Source: JACKFE01 sp050248735
GTDB lineage: Bacteria > Nitrospirota > Nitrospiria > Nitrospirales > UBA8639
NCBI GenBank assembly: GCA_050248735.1
Contig: JBFWRU010000001.1
Span: forward strand, 434,001-498,000
Length of the DNA: 64,000 nucleotides
Direction of reading: 5' to 3'
The position numbers and the translations under genes are program-made. Of this stretch, positions 54,502 to 63,853 are shown in pieces; position 1 is the first letter of the stretch; each line of letters starts with the position of its first letter. The notes under the pieces were generated by a model. That model ran no database searches. It had not been told where the DNA came from and saw only the letters and a program-made list of their open reading frames with translations.

Positions 54502-55302
54502 ATGAATGGCCAGTGTTTTATACGCCCAACCAATTCATATGGTCCCGACATTGGGGCTAAGTCCCCTGCCGGTCAGACCTGGATAGTATTCAGCCATTAC
54601 TGGATTTTAGCGGGGTTGGTTGCTTTAGGGATTCTGAGTATGCCCATGGATGGGTATGGAGGGTCTCCTGGTGGCCGGGATATTCCTCTTCGCCATATTC
54701 GAACGGTGATTCCAATTTTAGGCACGACGGTCAATGAACATTCTGAACCTGTTGGAATTGTAGCAGAGATTACCCTTGAATTTACGCATCGACGGGATCA
54801 TCAAGGATTGGATATTCGTTTTGAGGAAACCCCGGGCAAGTTTTCCCCTTTTGCCAGGCAATCGGTCGTCGAGGCTATTGAACGAGTAGTCGAAGCAGCT
54901 GGTTTAAATTCCGATTCCTGGACGGTTCGCTTTATTCTGCCCTACCCCGGTGTCACCCTGTATGGTGAAAGTTTGTCTGCGATGGCAGCCTTGAATGTTG
55001 TGGCTTTAGCGAAAAACGAACCGGTGTATGAGGATACGGTATTGACCGGGACTGTGACGCCGGAGGGGTCCTTAGGGGTTGTGGGAGGAGTCCCTCTTAA
55101 AATCCATGCGGCCCATGAGAAAAATTTTCGGAAAGTTGTGATTCCGGAAGAATTGGATGTGGCTGACGGCGATTGGGAAACTCCGTTTCTCATGGAGGTG
55201 ACCCCTGTGCGATCAATAAAAAAGGCCTACTTTGTGTTGACCCACCATGCTTTGCGTACGCTCGTGCCGCCCCCTCCGTTGGCTGCAGCTCTGACTCCAT
55301 AA
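54502..55302 (+). CDS. Membrane-anchored or exported Lon-like (S16) serine protease domain
   Basis: This 266-residue protein has a hydrophobic segment (about 27-46) followed by a stand-alone Lon proteolytic domain (about 60-255). The Ser-Lys dyad is visible: GESLSAM (S157 is the likely nucleophile) and GGVPLKIHAAHEK (K200), which aligns with the second Lys of Lon GGLKEK. No AAA+ or PDZ domain is present. The ATG at 54502 has AGGAGG 6 bases upstream. The hydrophobic segment begins far from the N-terminus, so anchoring is more likely than secretion. The substrate is unknown. Confidence 0.78.
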   Translation: MNGQCFIRPTNSYGPDIGAKSPAGQTWIVFSHYWILAGLVALGILSMPMDGYGGSPGGRDIPLRHIRTVIPILGTTVNEHSEPVGIVAEITLEFTHRRDHQGLDIRFEETPGKFSPFARQSVVEAIERVVEAAGLNSDSWTVRFILPYPGVTLYGESLSAMAALNVVALAKNEPVYEDTVLTGTVTPEGSLGVVGGVPLKIHAAHEKNFRKVVIPEELDVADGDWETPFLMEVTPVRSIKKAYFVLTHHALRTLVPPPPLAAALTP

Positions 55303-55457
55303 TTTCGCTCTGTTTGCTGTCTTGAATCTTATTTCAACATTAAGAGAGTGAAGGATCGATCTGCTAGCAAGGGTTTTCCCGACTTTGTTAGAGTGGGGTC
55401 AAGAGTCGGAAGCAGTTTCTTCGGGTGTTGGATCGGTACAAAAGGTAGGGTACGAAG

Positions 55458-56021
55458 GTGCGAAAAAATTTTGCTGTAGACATCGACAATGTGTTGGCTC
55501 ATGCCGAGGAGGAAGTTCAACGTTTATTCCAGGAGGTCACGGGTGAACCATGGCCCATCGGCATGTATGGAAGTGCGGGAGGTTTAGATCATAGCCAGCT
55601 TGATCGCGATGCGATCGAGACCATCTTTTCACGGTTCCATGAAGAATCTATTCCACGGTTACCGTTGCTTCCCGGAGTCAAGCCTGCATTAGATGTGCTC
55701 CATTCGCAATATCGTATTGTCCTGATTACGGCCCGAAGGCCTCATTCCCGACCACAAACTCTTGAATGGTTGGCCAAACACAGTCTCCCGTTTGATGTCT
55801 TGTATCATGCCGAGGATAAGACCAAAATCCCTGAGTCTTTGAGTGTTGCCATCGATGACCATCCTTTTCACATTCAGGCGTATCGGGATATGGGCATTCA
55901 AGTATTTGTGATGGATCAACCCTGGAACCAATCGGTGCAGGACCCTCACGTCACCCGTGTCAGTGGTTGGGATGCCCTGATTCAATCGTTGCAGGCTCGG
56001 GCAGATAGTGCCTGGCTGTAA
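55458..56021 (+). CDS. HAD-superfamily 5'-nucleotidase-like phosphatase
   Basis: This 187-residue protein has HAD motif I DIDNVLA (D8 and D10), motif II ITARRP with Thr, and the acidic motif IDDHPFHI. The cap region carries GLDHSQLDRDA. Its pattern is that of the small 5'(3')-deoxyribonucleotidase/YorS-like HAD group, but the substrate is not certain. The start is GTG at 55458, with AAGGTAGGG upstream. It is probably a single gene. Confidence 0.75.
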   Translation: MRKNFAVDIDNVLAHAEEEVQRLFQEVTGEPWPIGMYGSAGGLDHSQLDRDAIETIFSRFHEESIPRLPLLPGVKPALDVLHSQYRIVLITARRPHSRPQTLEWLAKHSLPFDVLYHAEDKTKIPESLSVAIDDHPFHIQAYRDMGIQVFVMDQPWNQSVQDPHVTRVSGWDALIQSLQARADSAWL

Positions 56022-56274
56022 CCCGTTTCCGAATTCCGCTTGTGCTTTTAAACTATTTCCCCTCCGAACGTTTTTCATCTATGCGGCCGTTCCTGGCGAG
56101 TTGACACGTTATTGAAAACAGTTTTCGTAGACTTGCCCGAGTCGCAGCAAGATTGTGTTTTTTCTGTCGATAAACCCATGAGGGGCAATCCAAAGAGGAT
56201 ATCGCAATCAGTTTGTATAGAGTCTAACCCTCTTAGAACCATCGGAATCCTTTCCAAGGAAGCTATAAGGAACC

Positions 56275-56763
56275 ATGTCTGTACGGCCCTTAAGAACGAT
56301 TGTGCTTGCCGATGACAATAGCGATGACTGCGATTTGGTTCGTGAGGCTTGGAGAGAAGCCCCTGTGGGGCAGGAGTTGCTGTGTGTCTCGGATGGAACA
56401 GAATTGCTCGCCTATCTTAACCGGGAAGGGCCATTTTCTAATCGTCAAAGGGCACCACGGCCCAGTCTGATCCTGTTGGATTTACATATGCCCAAAATGA
56501 CCGGCCATGAGGCGTTGGCCATTATCAAAGAAAATCCAACTTTTGCGACGATTCCGATCATTATTCTGACCACTTCCAAGGCTCCCAGAGATATCAATAA
56601 GAGTGCGGTGCAGCGTGTGCATGGGTATATTCAAAAGCCCAATACCTTTTCCGGGTACCTTCAATTGTTTGCCAATATCCATACCCATTGGCAGGAGATT
56701 ATTGATCGCCCATTTTCCAAGGATTCCCATGGAGGGTGGTCAGGTAATCCTGCTTATTGTTAA
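56275..56763 (+). CDS. Single-domain response regulator (Rcp1-like)
   Basis: This 162-residue protein is a stand-alone receiver: acidic pair DD at 13-14, phospho-acceptor D69 (ILLDLHMPKMTG), Thr (ILTTSK), and Lys (YIQKPN). The insert AYLNREGPFSNRQRAPRPSLILLDL and the NTFSGYLQL tail are typical of Rcp1-like regulators, which pair with phytochrome-type or hybrid kinases. No output domain is present. AAGGAACC precedes the ATG. No kinase is adjacent, so the partner lies elsewhere. Confidence 0.9.
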   Translation: MSVRPLRTIVLADDNSDDCDLVREAWREAPVGQELLCVSDGTELLAYLNREGPFSNRQRAPRPSLILLDLHMPKMTGHEALAIIKENPTFATIPIIILTTSKAPRDINKSAVQRVHGYIQKPNTFSGYLQLFANIHTHWQEIIDRPFSKDSHGGWSGNPAYC

Positions 56764-56927
56764 CGGCCTCTCCAATCCATCGAATAAATTTCCCTGATCG
56801 TTCGGATTTTGTTCCCTTAGGAAGCGGCATGGCTATTGGCTTACTCTTTTCTAGAATTGGTTGATCATTTTGAGTATAGTGGGAGCAAAATTCTGCCAAT
56901 GATATAGCGAGACCTGAGGAGAATTCC

Positions 56928-57731
56928 ATGGGGGAAGAACCATTCGATTCGCGAACAACTCAATACCGTCATCAAAATGCCATGCTCCTGGCCCAGGCCG
57001 CGCTGTTGGCCTACCAGACTCCTGATGTGATTCAACCGGTCGTGGCTCAATGGGGTTTGGATCAATTTGTATTTGTCGACCGTGGAGAAACGCAGGCATA
57101 TCTTGCGGGGAATGAAGACATGATTGTCCTCGCATTTAGGGGGACGGAACCGGATAATTTAAAAGATTGGATGACCGACGCCAAAATAAAACGTGTGAAG
57201 GGGCCTTATGGCAGAGTCCATAGGGGGTTCCTGAAAGGACTGCGGACGGTCCTGCCGGAGATTCGGGCCGTGCTTGAGGAGTGGCAAGTTCATGCGCAAT
57301 CTTTATGGCTGACCGGTCATAGTTTGGGAGCCGCTCTGGCCACCCTGGCTGTGGCCACCTTTGGAGAAGAAGCCAAACCTGTGCATGGGTTATATACATT
57401 TGGACAGCCGCGGGTGGGTGGAAAATCGTTTGCGAGAAATTTTGACCTGGAGTTTCAATCTCGGACATTTCGTTTTGTGAATAATAACGATGTGGTCACC
57501 AGGGTCCCTCCACGAGAACTGGGTTATCGCCACGTGGGGAATGTATTGGTGTTTGACACATTCGGTAAACTTCAAACGGATTTGCATTTTTGGAATCATT
57601 TCCTCGATCGGGTGAAGGGGCGCATTGAAGATTTGGGAAAGCCGGGCACGGATGGCGTCAAGGATCATCATATGGCCAACTATCTCAAGCAACTAGATCG
57701 AAAAGAAAATCGTAAAATTGTGGTTGTGTAA
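56928..57731 (+). CDS. Class 3 lipase
   Basis: This 267-residue alpha/beta hydrolase has the lipase class 3 signature: VLAFRGTEPDNLKDWMTDA (oxyanion region) and nucleophile S132 in TGHSLGAAL. D188 (VNNNDVVTRVPP) and H248 (KDHHMANYL) complete the triad. No signal peptide is seen, so it is probably cytosolic or exported by other means. It would cleave acylglycerol or other esters. GAGGAG precedes the ATG. Confidence 0.9.
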   Translation: MGEEPFDSRTTQYRHQNAMLLAQAALLAYQTPDVIQPVVAQWGLDQFVFVDRGETQAYLAGNEDMIVLAFRGTEPDNLKDWMTDAKIKRVKGPYGRVHRGFLKGLRTVLPEIRAVLEEWQVHAQSLWLTGHSLGAALATLAVATFGEEAKPVHGLYTFGQPRVGGKSFARNFDLEFQSRTFRFVNNNDVVTRVPPRELGYRHVGNVLVFDTFGKLQTDLHFWNHFLDRVKGRIEDLGKPGTDGVKDHHMANYLKQLDRKENRKIVVV

Positions 57732-57956
57732 TTCCTTGTGGCCAACCTGAAGCCAAGACTCTGCTGTCGGTTATCATTATCTGTCATACGTATTTAAGCC
57801 TACCTTTAGTCTACAAGCCGGAAAATTCCGAGTTCTTCCTTAAAGTTCAGTTAAAAAAAGTCCGAAATGTTTTTATAGAGGTCGCGGGGGGAGCGATAGT
57901 GTTCTCACTGCCTGATTGGGACAACGGCAGGCAACGCGAATTGGTATGAAACAAAG

Positions 57957-59036
57957 ATGGGAATAACTATGAACACACAAATTGTGATGACTGGGGCTGT
58001 TGTGGTGTTAGGAACGGTAGTGGCGACGACGGGTTTGGCTTTCAGTCAGCCGGAATATTTGCATTTCATGCGACATCGGGACTCCAATGGGAATCTCATG
58101 ATCGCGCCGGCTCAGCCGCATCCCACTCATTCGGAGATTCAAGAACCTGCGGTGACGCCAGCAGCTTTACCGACTGTGCCCCAGGAATCTCCCGATACGG
58201 TGGCGACTGCCCCGAAGGCCCCGGCAGGGCAAGAATCCGTGTCTACTTCAGCGGCTTTACCGGAGGTATCCCAGGAATCTTCCGATGCGGTGGCGACTGC
58301 CCCGAAGGCCCCGGCAGGGCAAGAATCCGTGTCTACTTCAGCGGCTTTACCGGAGGTATCCCAGGAATCTCCCGATGCGGTGGCGACTGCCCCGATGACT
58401 TCAGAAGCGCAGAACCCTTCCTCAGTGGTTCAAAAAACCGCTATGCCATCTCAGCCAAAATTGTTTGAACAACTTCGAGCAGATTGGGGTATGAGTGCAT
58501 TGGATGTCAAAGCCAACCAAACGATGGCTCCCTCTTGGGAGTTACGTACTCCTCTGTTGGGAGAATTTGAGCAACGGATAGCGTATCGGACTCACATTGA
58601 AGGCATCGATACCTCGCTGTCCTATACGTTTTATCAAGATCAATTGGCCCAGGCGAAATACGTGTTTGAACCTCAACACGACGATTCCTCGAATTTCATC
58701 CATGACTTTCACACCGTTCAGGATTGGATCAGTCAGTCCTATGGAGCTCCAACCTCGATGGAGGAAATTTGGTTGGATAACCTATATCGATATGATAAGA
58801 GTCTCTGGGGCCAAGCTCTCATGCGGGGCCATCTGGTCATGGTTTCGGAATGGAAAACTGTCGATTCCCGTATAGCCTTGGTCCTAAACGGAGGCGATGA
58901 CTTGGTGGGATTAGTGGCTGACTTTTCCAGCAATCATATCAAATTGCCTGATCCTCTTGTTGAGGAAACATCTCCTGCAGACACGATAGTTCCAGAAATC
59001 ACGGAAGCTCAACCCAAGCCCGAAGTGAGTCTATAA
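57957..59036 (+). CDS. Exported protein with 30-residue tandem repeats
   Basis: This 359-residue protein starts with a signal peptide or anchor (MNTQIVMTGAVVVLGTVVATTGLAFSQ; Met5 at 57969 is an alternative start). A low-complexity region holds 2.6 copies of a 30-residue Ala/Pro/Ser/Glu-rich repeat (about 69-148). A C-terminal globular domain (about 165-330; LFEQLRADWGMSALDVKANQ, TYSFYQDQLAQAKYVFEP pattern) carries no family I recognise. It is likely periplasmic, with the repeats acting as a flexible spacer. A terminator hairpin follows. Confidence 0.65.
   Translation: MGITMNTQIVMTGAVVVLGTVVATTGLAFSQPEYLHFMRHRDSNGNLMIAPAQPHPTHSEIQEPAVTPAALPTVPQESPDTVATAPKAPAGQESVSTSAALPEVSQESSDAVATAPKAPAGQESVSTSAALPEVSQESPDAVATAPMTSEAQNPSSVVQKTAMPSQPKLFEQLRADWGMSALDVKANQTMAPSWELRTPLLGEFEQRIAYRTHIEGIDTSLSYTFYQDQLAQAKYVFEPQHDDSSNFIHDFHTVQDWISQSYGAPTSMEEIWLDNLYRYDKSLWGQALMRGHLVMVSEWKTVDSRIALVLNGGDDLVGLVADFSSNHIKLPDPLVEETSPADTIVPEITEAQPKPEVSL
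58161..58396 (+). repeat. In-frame 90-bp tandem repeat, 2.6 copies
   Basis: Units begin at 58161, 58251 and 58341, each starting with GC(A/G)GCTTTACCG. The last copy breaks off near 58396. Copies 2 and 3 are almost identical, while copy 1 differs at several positions. The 90-base period keeps the 30-residue frame, so copy number can change without frameshift. Confidence 0.92.
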
Positions 59037-59069
59037 GAATTCTATAAAAAAGCTTCTGAGTAGCTTAAA

Positions 59070-59102
59070 GTCAGGTGGGGGGAAAAGTTCTCTCCACCTG
59101 AC
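59070..59102 (+). terminator. Hairpin after the repeat-protein gene
   Basis: GTCAGGTGG pairs with CCACCTGAC, extended by G-U-containing pairs to about 14 positions. It lies 34 bases after the stop. The T content after it is modest (GTTTCCC), so it is a probable rather than perfect intrinsic terminator. Confidence 0.55.
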
Positions 59103-59286
59103 AGTTTCCCTCCCTCCCTGGTCACTCCCCTTAAGGCATCATCAAAAATGTCCTGTTTTTTAGGACCGATTTCTTCTCTCTAAGATAGGGATAATGGTTC
59201 AAGCGTTTTCCTGGAAAACCCTTCAGGTGGGAGGACAAGATAATGTCCGTTGCTCGAAAAGAGAAACTATAGGATCTTCTCGACTA

Positions 59287-59895
59287 CTACCAATAGGGAT
59301 AATATCCGAAAAATCCGCCTCTGGAGCCGTAAAAGGGATAGGGGTAGGGATAAAAGGGTGGATATCCATAGTAGGGAGGGTAGTGATACGAATTCAGGGA
59401 AACCTGAGGCCATACTTTTATATGTTTGATGTTGATGGTGGGGTAATCATAGGTGGTTTCGTCTAAACTTTGGTTCAGTGAGCCAGAAATCTCTCCGACC
59501 ACCGTGACCTTTGTCCCGGAAGGAACGGTTGCCGGATCCAGGAAATCCTGTTGGGTGGCGATGAATCGACCCTGAGATTGGGTTAACTCTGCAGTGGGTT
59601 CCTGCTGGTCGATGAGAGGGAGTTGCAAGATCGTCAGTTGGGTAGAGTCTTTCAACCGCCTGGCCTCTAGAACCTGTCCTCCCAGCATCACCAGCTTTCC
59701 TTTGTGCGAATCAGGCGATTCCTTAATTTGTAGAAAGTTCAAACTCAGGTCTACGCGGCTTGCAAGATTGCCCGGGAGTGTCGTCACATAGGGAGTGGAG
59801 CACCCGGCTATCAGAATTCCAAAAGAGAACATGGCCCCAATCCACCGGGGGGTGCCACAAGCCATCTTTTGCTTACTGATGATCAATCCCGGCAT
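59287..59895 (-). CDS. Slp-family outer membrane lipoprotein
   Basis: This 202-residue lipoprotein has lipobox LIAGC (C32), and a Slp-type domain with LSLNFLQIKESPDSHKGKLVMLGGQVLEAR and VVGEISGSLNQSLDE. A Tyr/Pro/Gly-rich tail (YPYPYPFYGSRGGFF) ends the protein. Slp proteins in enterobacteria are induced by starvation or acid. ATG 59895 is chosen: the longer frame to 59970 overlaps the upstream gene, and AGGAAA precedes 59895. It is the last gene of a minus-strand trio with a small exported protein and a cytochrome c. Confidence 0.85.
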   Translation of the reverse strand: MPGLIISKQKMACGTPRWIGAMFSFGILIAGCSTPYVTTLPGNLASRVDLSLNFLQIKESPDSHKGKLVMLGGQVLEARRLKDSTQLTILQLPLIDQQEPTAELTQSQGRFIATQQDFLDPATVPSGTKVTVVGEISGSLNQSLDETTYDYPTINIKHIKVWPQVSLNSYHYPPYYGYPPFYPYPYPFYGSRGGFFGYYPYW

Positions 59896-59924
59896 TGTTG
59901 GTTTTCCTGTAACAGGATGGTTGC

Positions 59925-60248
59925 CTAGGGCTTCTTTGGGGTGACAAATTTCACTTCGGATGCAACCCAATCTCGGTTTTCCTGAACACCGTTTTTAGTG
60001 ACTTCAGCTGCCAGGCGATCTCCAATTTGGGGACGTGCGGTGTCTGAATGAATGCCGTTGTGCTGAAAGGTGGTATCGGGTGTAAAGGCAATGGACGTCG
60101 TCTCACCTTTGGGCGTCTGTACCACGACATGGTCCTCCCCGACGGTGGTGACGGTTCCGATCACGTGTGAAGCATTTCCGTGAGACCAGACAGCGGGAAC
60201 GGAAGTCATAATAGTTAACAACGCAACGGTAAGAATCTGCTTGATCAT
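59925..60248 (-). CDS. Small periplasmic protein, DUF5666-like
   Basis: This 107-residue protein has a signal peptide (MIKQILTVALLTIMTSVPAVWSHG) and a beta-rich domain with VIGTVTTVGEDHVVVQTPKGETTSIAFTPDTTF, which resembles the DUF5666 OB-like fold. AAGGAG lies 6 bases before the ATG at 60248. It is between the cytochrome c and Slp genes, with short gaps on both sides. His residues (SHGNASH, FQHNGIHSD) could bind metal, which is only a suggestion. Confidence 0.72.
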   Translation of the reverse strand: MIKQILTVALLTIMTSVPAVWSHGNASHVIGTVTTVGEDHVVVQTPKGETTSIAFTPDTTFQHNGIHSDTARPQIGDRLAAEVTKNGVQENRDWVASEVKFVTPKKP

Positions 60249-60269
60249 AATCAACTCCTTGCTCAGATA

Positions 60270-60884
60270 TTAATGACGGTGTTCATGGACGGGAGGGGGA
60301 GTGGCATCTTCTCCGGATAAGAAACGGTCAAGGGCATCCTGTTCTTCCCGTTCCTCTTGAGTCATCGGATTGAATTGCTTCATTTGTGCGATTTCTTCAG
60401 GGGTAATATTCGGAAGATGTCGGATAAACAGCACAAGTTTCCAGCTATCTTTATCTTGATTGGGGTCTCCTTTTCCCCAAGCCGGCATTCCAGTAAATCG
60501 AATGCCATGGTGAATGATATAAAAGAGTTCTCCATCAGCCATCGATTGAATAGCCGGATCGCGAAGATCAGGCACGGGAGGGTAAAAGTTCGGTCCCATG
60601 GGCGTTTTCCCGCTTCCATCATTGGCATGGCAAGTCGCGCAGTGGTCGGCAAAGTGATGCAGGCCTTCGGCCAATATTTCAGGAGAAGAACGGATGGGAT
60701 TGGACATCTTGAGAAAATGGCCGGGGGTGGCCAGATGGCGGATGTACCGGGCGATTTTCACCTCCCATTCAGGGGGCGTGGCCTTTGCACTGAAAACGCC
60801 GGGCAAAAACCACAAGGCACCAAGAATTCCCCCAAGGATCAGGAGAAGGAAAATGAAGAATAGGACCTTTATTCGTTTAAACAT
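60270..60884 (-). CDS. Membrane-anchored class I cytochrome c
   Basis: This 204-residue protein has an N-terminal membrane helix (about 8-27), and one heme site CATCH at 82-86. M133 (RFTGMPAWG) is the likely axial ligand. The C-terminus is His-rich (PPPVHEHRH). It should carry electrons on the outer face of the inner membrane. It heads a minus-strand trio with a DUF5666-like protein and Slp. The redox partner is unknown; neither a nitrite nor a terminal oxidase gene is adjacent. Confidence 0.88.
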   Translation of the reverse strand: MFKRIKVLFFIFLLLILGGILGALWFLPGVFSAKATPPEWEVKIARYIRHLATPGHFLKMSNPIRSSPEILAEGLHHFADHCATCHANDGSGKTPMGPNFYPPVPDLRDPAIQSMADGELFYIIHHGIRFTGMPAWGKGDPNQDKDSWKLVLFIRHLPNITPEEIAQMKQFNPMTQEEREEQDALDRFLSGEDATPPPVHEHRH

Positions 60885-61062
60885 CGTTCACGTTACATCG
60901 GTTCGTTATCTTAGTGTACCTTGTGAATGAATTTGATCACAAGTCTGGATAGGTCAGACAAGGGCTTGAGGGGCACACGAGCAGGAGGAAAAATCTGTGT
61001 AGGGCTTATTTTCAATCATTGGACCATTCTGAAATGTCCAGAGTCTAAGGTATGATGCAGCC

Positions 61063-62628
61063 ATGAGCATACCCAACCTTGGAGATTCCCTCAAAAACCC
61101 TTCCTGTTATCCTCATCCTGTTCATAACCTTCGTGTGGTGGAGACACATATTTCGTGGGTGGTCTTGACCGGAGAGTTTGCCTATAAAATCAAAAAGCCG
61201 GTGAAATTTTCATTTTTGGATTTCTCCACCTTAGAAAAGCGCCGATTGTTCTGTGAAGAGGAGGTTCGTCTCAATCGACGATTGGCGCCTACCGTGTATC
61301 TTGGGGTCGTTCCCCTCAGCGGATCGCCATCCGCCCCCCAGGTTGGAGGCCCTGGAAGGGTTTTTGAGTATGCCGTGCACATGCGGCAATTTGACTCTTC
61401 CCAAGAATTCCCTGCATTACTGAAGAGAGGAGAGATTGATGTCCGCCTTCTGAGTGATCTTGCCGAGACATTAGCGAGATTCCATGGGGACATTGCCGTG
61501 GCTGGACTTGAGACCTCCTATGGGAGCCCGGATTTGATATGGAAGCCGGTGGCGGAATGTTTGGGCGAAATTTCTCGGGAATGGCTTCCGGCATCTTTAG
61601 CGGATGGCTATGAGAATCTTCGCAGATGGTGCCATCGGGAGTGGATGAGATTGCATCCGCAATTCCTCAAGCGAAAAGAGGAGGGCTACATACGCGAATG
61701 CCATGGGGATCTTCATATGAGCAATATAGCCGTAGCCCAAGGAGAGGTATGTATTTTTGACGCCTTGGAGTTTGAACCTCGATTGCGGTGGATTGATGTG
61801 ATCAGCGAAGTGGCCTTCTTGGTTATGGATTTTGAAGTGCGCGGTCGATCCGATCTTGCTTATGACTTTGTAAATCGATATCTGGAGAAGACCGGCGATT
61901 ATGAAAGCATGAATATATTTCGGTTTTATGAAGTCTATCGGGCATTGGTCCGGGCGAAAGTTGCCGGCATACGTCTGAGTCAAATTTCAAGCACCCATTC
62001 GGATTGGGCCGCGTATTTTGACGAATGGGTCGGCTATCTCAAATTGGCCATACGGGTGAGTCAGGAACGAAATGCGGCAATTATCCTGACTCACGGAGTG
62101 TCGGGGACAGGGAAAACGACCGTATCCTCCAGGATTCTCCAGGCCTTATATGCCATTCGAATCCGTTCGGATGTTGAACGGAAGCGAATGATCACAAGTC
62201 TGCCAGGCACTCGCAAGATCTCGGATTCGTACAGCCCTGCGATGACTCAGGCCACGTATGAACGATTAGCGATTCTCACCGAAAGTTTGGTGTCGGCAGG
62301 ATTCCACGTCATCGTGGATGCCACTTTTCTCAGGCAGGCCGACCGGCAGATGTTTGCTAAAATGGCATCCGGAAGGCAAATTCCATTTTACATAGTGGAT
62401 GTGACGGCTCCTGAATCGGTCCGGTCACGACGGATTGAACAGCGAAGGCAAGCAGGAAGAGATGCTTCGGAAGCGACGATTTCGGTGATGCATCAACAGG
62501 TCAAACAGGATGAACCCTTTGGGAACGATGAGCGGCCTGTGGTTATTTTCATTGACTCGACGAGTGAGGACTCCCTTCGATCTGCGATTCAGCAGGTAAC
62601 CCAACTTCTCAAAGGCAGGATGTCTTAA
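61063..62628 (+). CDS. Fused aminoglycoside-phosphotransferase-like / P-loop kinase protein
   Basis: This 521-residue protein has two parts. Residues about 1-335 are a phosphotransferase-like domain (COG2187 type) with ECHGDLHMSNIAV and DALEFEPRLRWIDVISEVAFLVMD. Residues about 340-515 are a P-loop kinase (AAA_33 type) with GVSGTGKTT near 345-353 and VDATFLRQADR. This fusion is recurrent in bacteria but of unknown substrate. It is a single gene, converging with the TPR gene at 62635 with only 6 bases between stops. Confidence 0.88.
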   Translation: MSIPNLGDSLKNPSCYPHPVHNLRVVETHISWVVLTGEFAYKIKKPVKFSFLDFSTLEKRRLFCEEEVRLNRRLAPTVYLGVVPLSGSPSAPQVGGPGRVFEYAVHMRQFDSSQEFPALLKRGEIDVRLLSDLAETLARFHGDIAVAGLETSYGSPDLIWKPVAECLGEISREWLPASLADGYENLRRWCHREWMRLHPQFLKRKEEGYIRECHGDLHMSNIAVAQGEVCIFDALEFEPRLRWIDVISEVAFLVMDFEVRGRSDLAYDFVNRYLEKTGDYESMNIFRFYEVYRALVRAKVAGIRLSQISSTHSDWAAYFDEWVGYLKLAIRVSQERNAAIILTHGVSGTGKTTVSSRILQALYAIRIRSDVERKRMITSLPGTRKISDSYSPAMTQATYERLAILTESLVSAGFHVIVDATFLRQADRQMFAKMASGRQIPFYIVDVTAPESVRSRRIEQRRQAGRDASEATISVMHQQVKQDEPFGNDERPVVIFIDSTSEDSLRSAIQQVTQLLKGRMS

Positions 62629-62634
62629 CCGGGG

Positions 62635-63717
62635 TCAAGGCTTGGGTGACAGCTGCTCCAGCAGGCGTTGAATCCGCGGATCGGTTCCCCCTAATTCGAT
62701 ATATCTTCGATAGTGCTGTGCCGCCCGGTCCAATTCGATTTCATGGAACTCAAAAAAGTTTCCGAGGTTATAGTGGAGTTCCGGGGAAGACTCGTTGATG
62801 CTTAGGGCTTGAAGATAAGCGGCTTTGGCCTTGGCTGTATTGTTTGCGGCGGTCAGGAGCACACCCAAATTCATGAACGCATCAAAGTCATGGGGGTTGA
62901 TACGGGTTACGGCCTGGAAATGTTCAATGGCTTTGGCCGACTGGCCTTCCTGTTGGTAAAGAAATCCAAGGTTGTGGTGCGCTTCGTCGTTTTCCGGATT
63001 CAGACTCACGGCCGTTTCATAGGCTTCTACCGCCTTGTTGGTCTGGTTTCGGGTCTCTTCCAAACGCCCGAGCAGAAACCACCCTTCCGCATGTTGAGGA
63101 TGGGCAGACACCAAATGGGAAATGGGTGAGTGGGCTTTTCCAAATTCTCCATCTTTAAATTGCAAATATCCCAAGGCATAGAGCGCTTCAGGGTTATCGG
63201 GTTGTGTGGCGAGGACAGCTTGGTATTGTTCCAGTGCCAGTGTGATTTTTTCCTGTTTTTCCAGGGTCTGCGCCAGGGCGAGATGGGCTTCCCAAAATTT
63301 TGGATAGGCTTGGAGTGTATGCTGTAACAGTCGTTGAGCGTCCTCAATATTGCCCTGCTGAAGATGCAAGAGTGCCAGATCGTATTGAGCTTGGACGAAA
63401 TGAGGGGCGAGTTCAACCGCACGTTGGAGGTGGGGAATGGCTGAGCCGGGATCATGGGTCAATTCAAACTGGACAAGTCCCAATAGATGATGAGCCTCAG
63501 GATGCAAAGGGAAAACCTGGATGTCTTGCTCTAAAAGGTTCTTGGCCTTGGTGAAATCTTTGGAGTGTGTGGCCACAAGAGCCTGTTGGTAGAGCTCAGC
63601 CGCTTCGTGACTGTCTCCCACGGTTGGAAGGAGGAACGCCCAGCCGAGCATTGCGCCTACAACACTGGGTTTCAATAATGACACGAGAGAACGTGTGAGT
63701 ATCCTTTTTATAGTCAT
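62635..63717 (-). CDS. TPR repeat protein, exported
   Basis: This 360-residue protein has a signal peptide (ending near GDSHEAAELYQQAL) and about nine TPR units from residue 38 to 350, such as AHHLLGLVQFELTHDPGSAIPHLQRAVELAPH and ALYALGYLQFKDGEFGKAH. Such superhelical repeats mediate protein binding in the periplasm. There is no lipobox. The partner is unknown. It is the last complete gene in the window. Confidence 0.85.
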   Translation of the reverse strand: MTIKRILTRSLVSLLKPSVVGAMLGWAFLLPTVGDSHEAAELYQQALVATHSKDFTKAKNLLEQDIQVFPLHPEAHHLLGLVQFELTHDPGSAIPHLQRAVELAPHFVQAQYDLALLHLQQGNIEDAQRLLQHTLQAYPKFWEAHLALAQTLEKQEKITLALEQYQAVLATQPDNPEALYALGYLQFKDGEFGKAHSPISHLVSAHPQHAEGWFLLGRLEETRNQTNKAVEAYETAVSLNPENDEAHHNLGFLYQQEGQSAKAIEHFQAVTRINPHDFDAFMNLGVLLTAANNTAKAKAAYLQALSINESSPELHYNLGNFFEFHEIELDRAAQHYRRYIELGGTDPRIQRLLEQLSPKP

Positions 63718-63853
63718 GGGGAAAAATCCTTATCCAAGTTGCTCTGTAATGCGTTTAAAATACCTTGTCACGGCCTACCTCGGTCAAGTGAAATCTGGTA
63801 TTCACGATTGCTGGGGATAGTGAAAGTCCGGACATCCCGATCGCGTGAGGAAC

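Noticed and set aside
63824..63840. GAAAGTCCGGAC near the right end, similar to the RNase P RNA core
   Set aside because: Only this short motif matches; the remaining RNase P helices are absent and the space before the terminator is too short.
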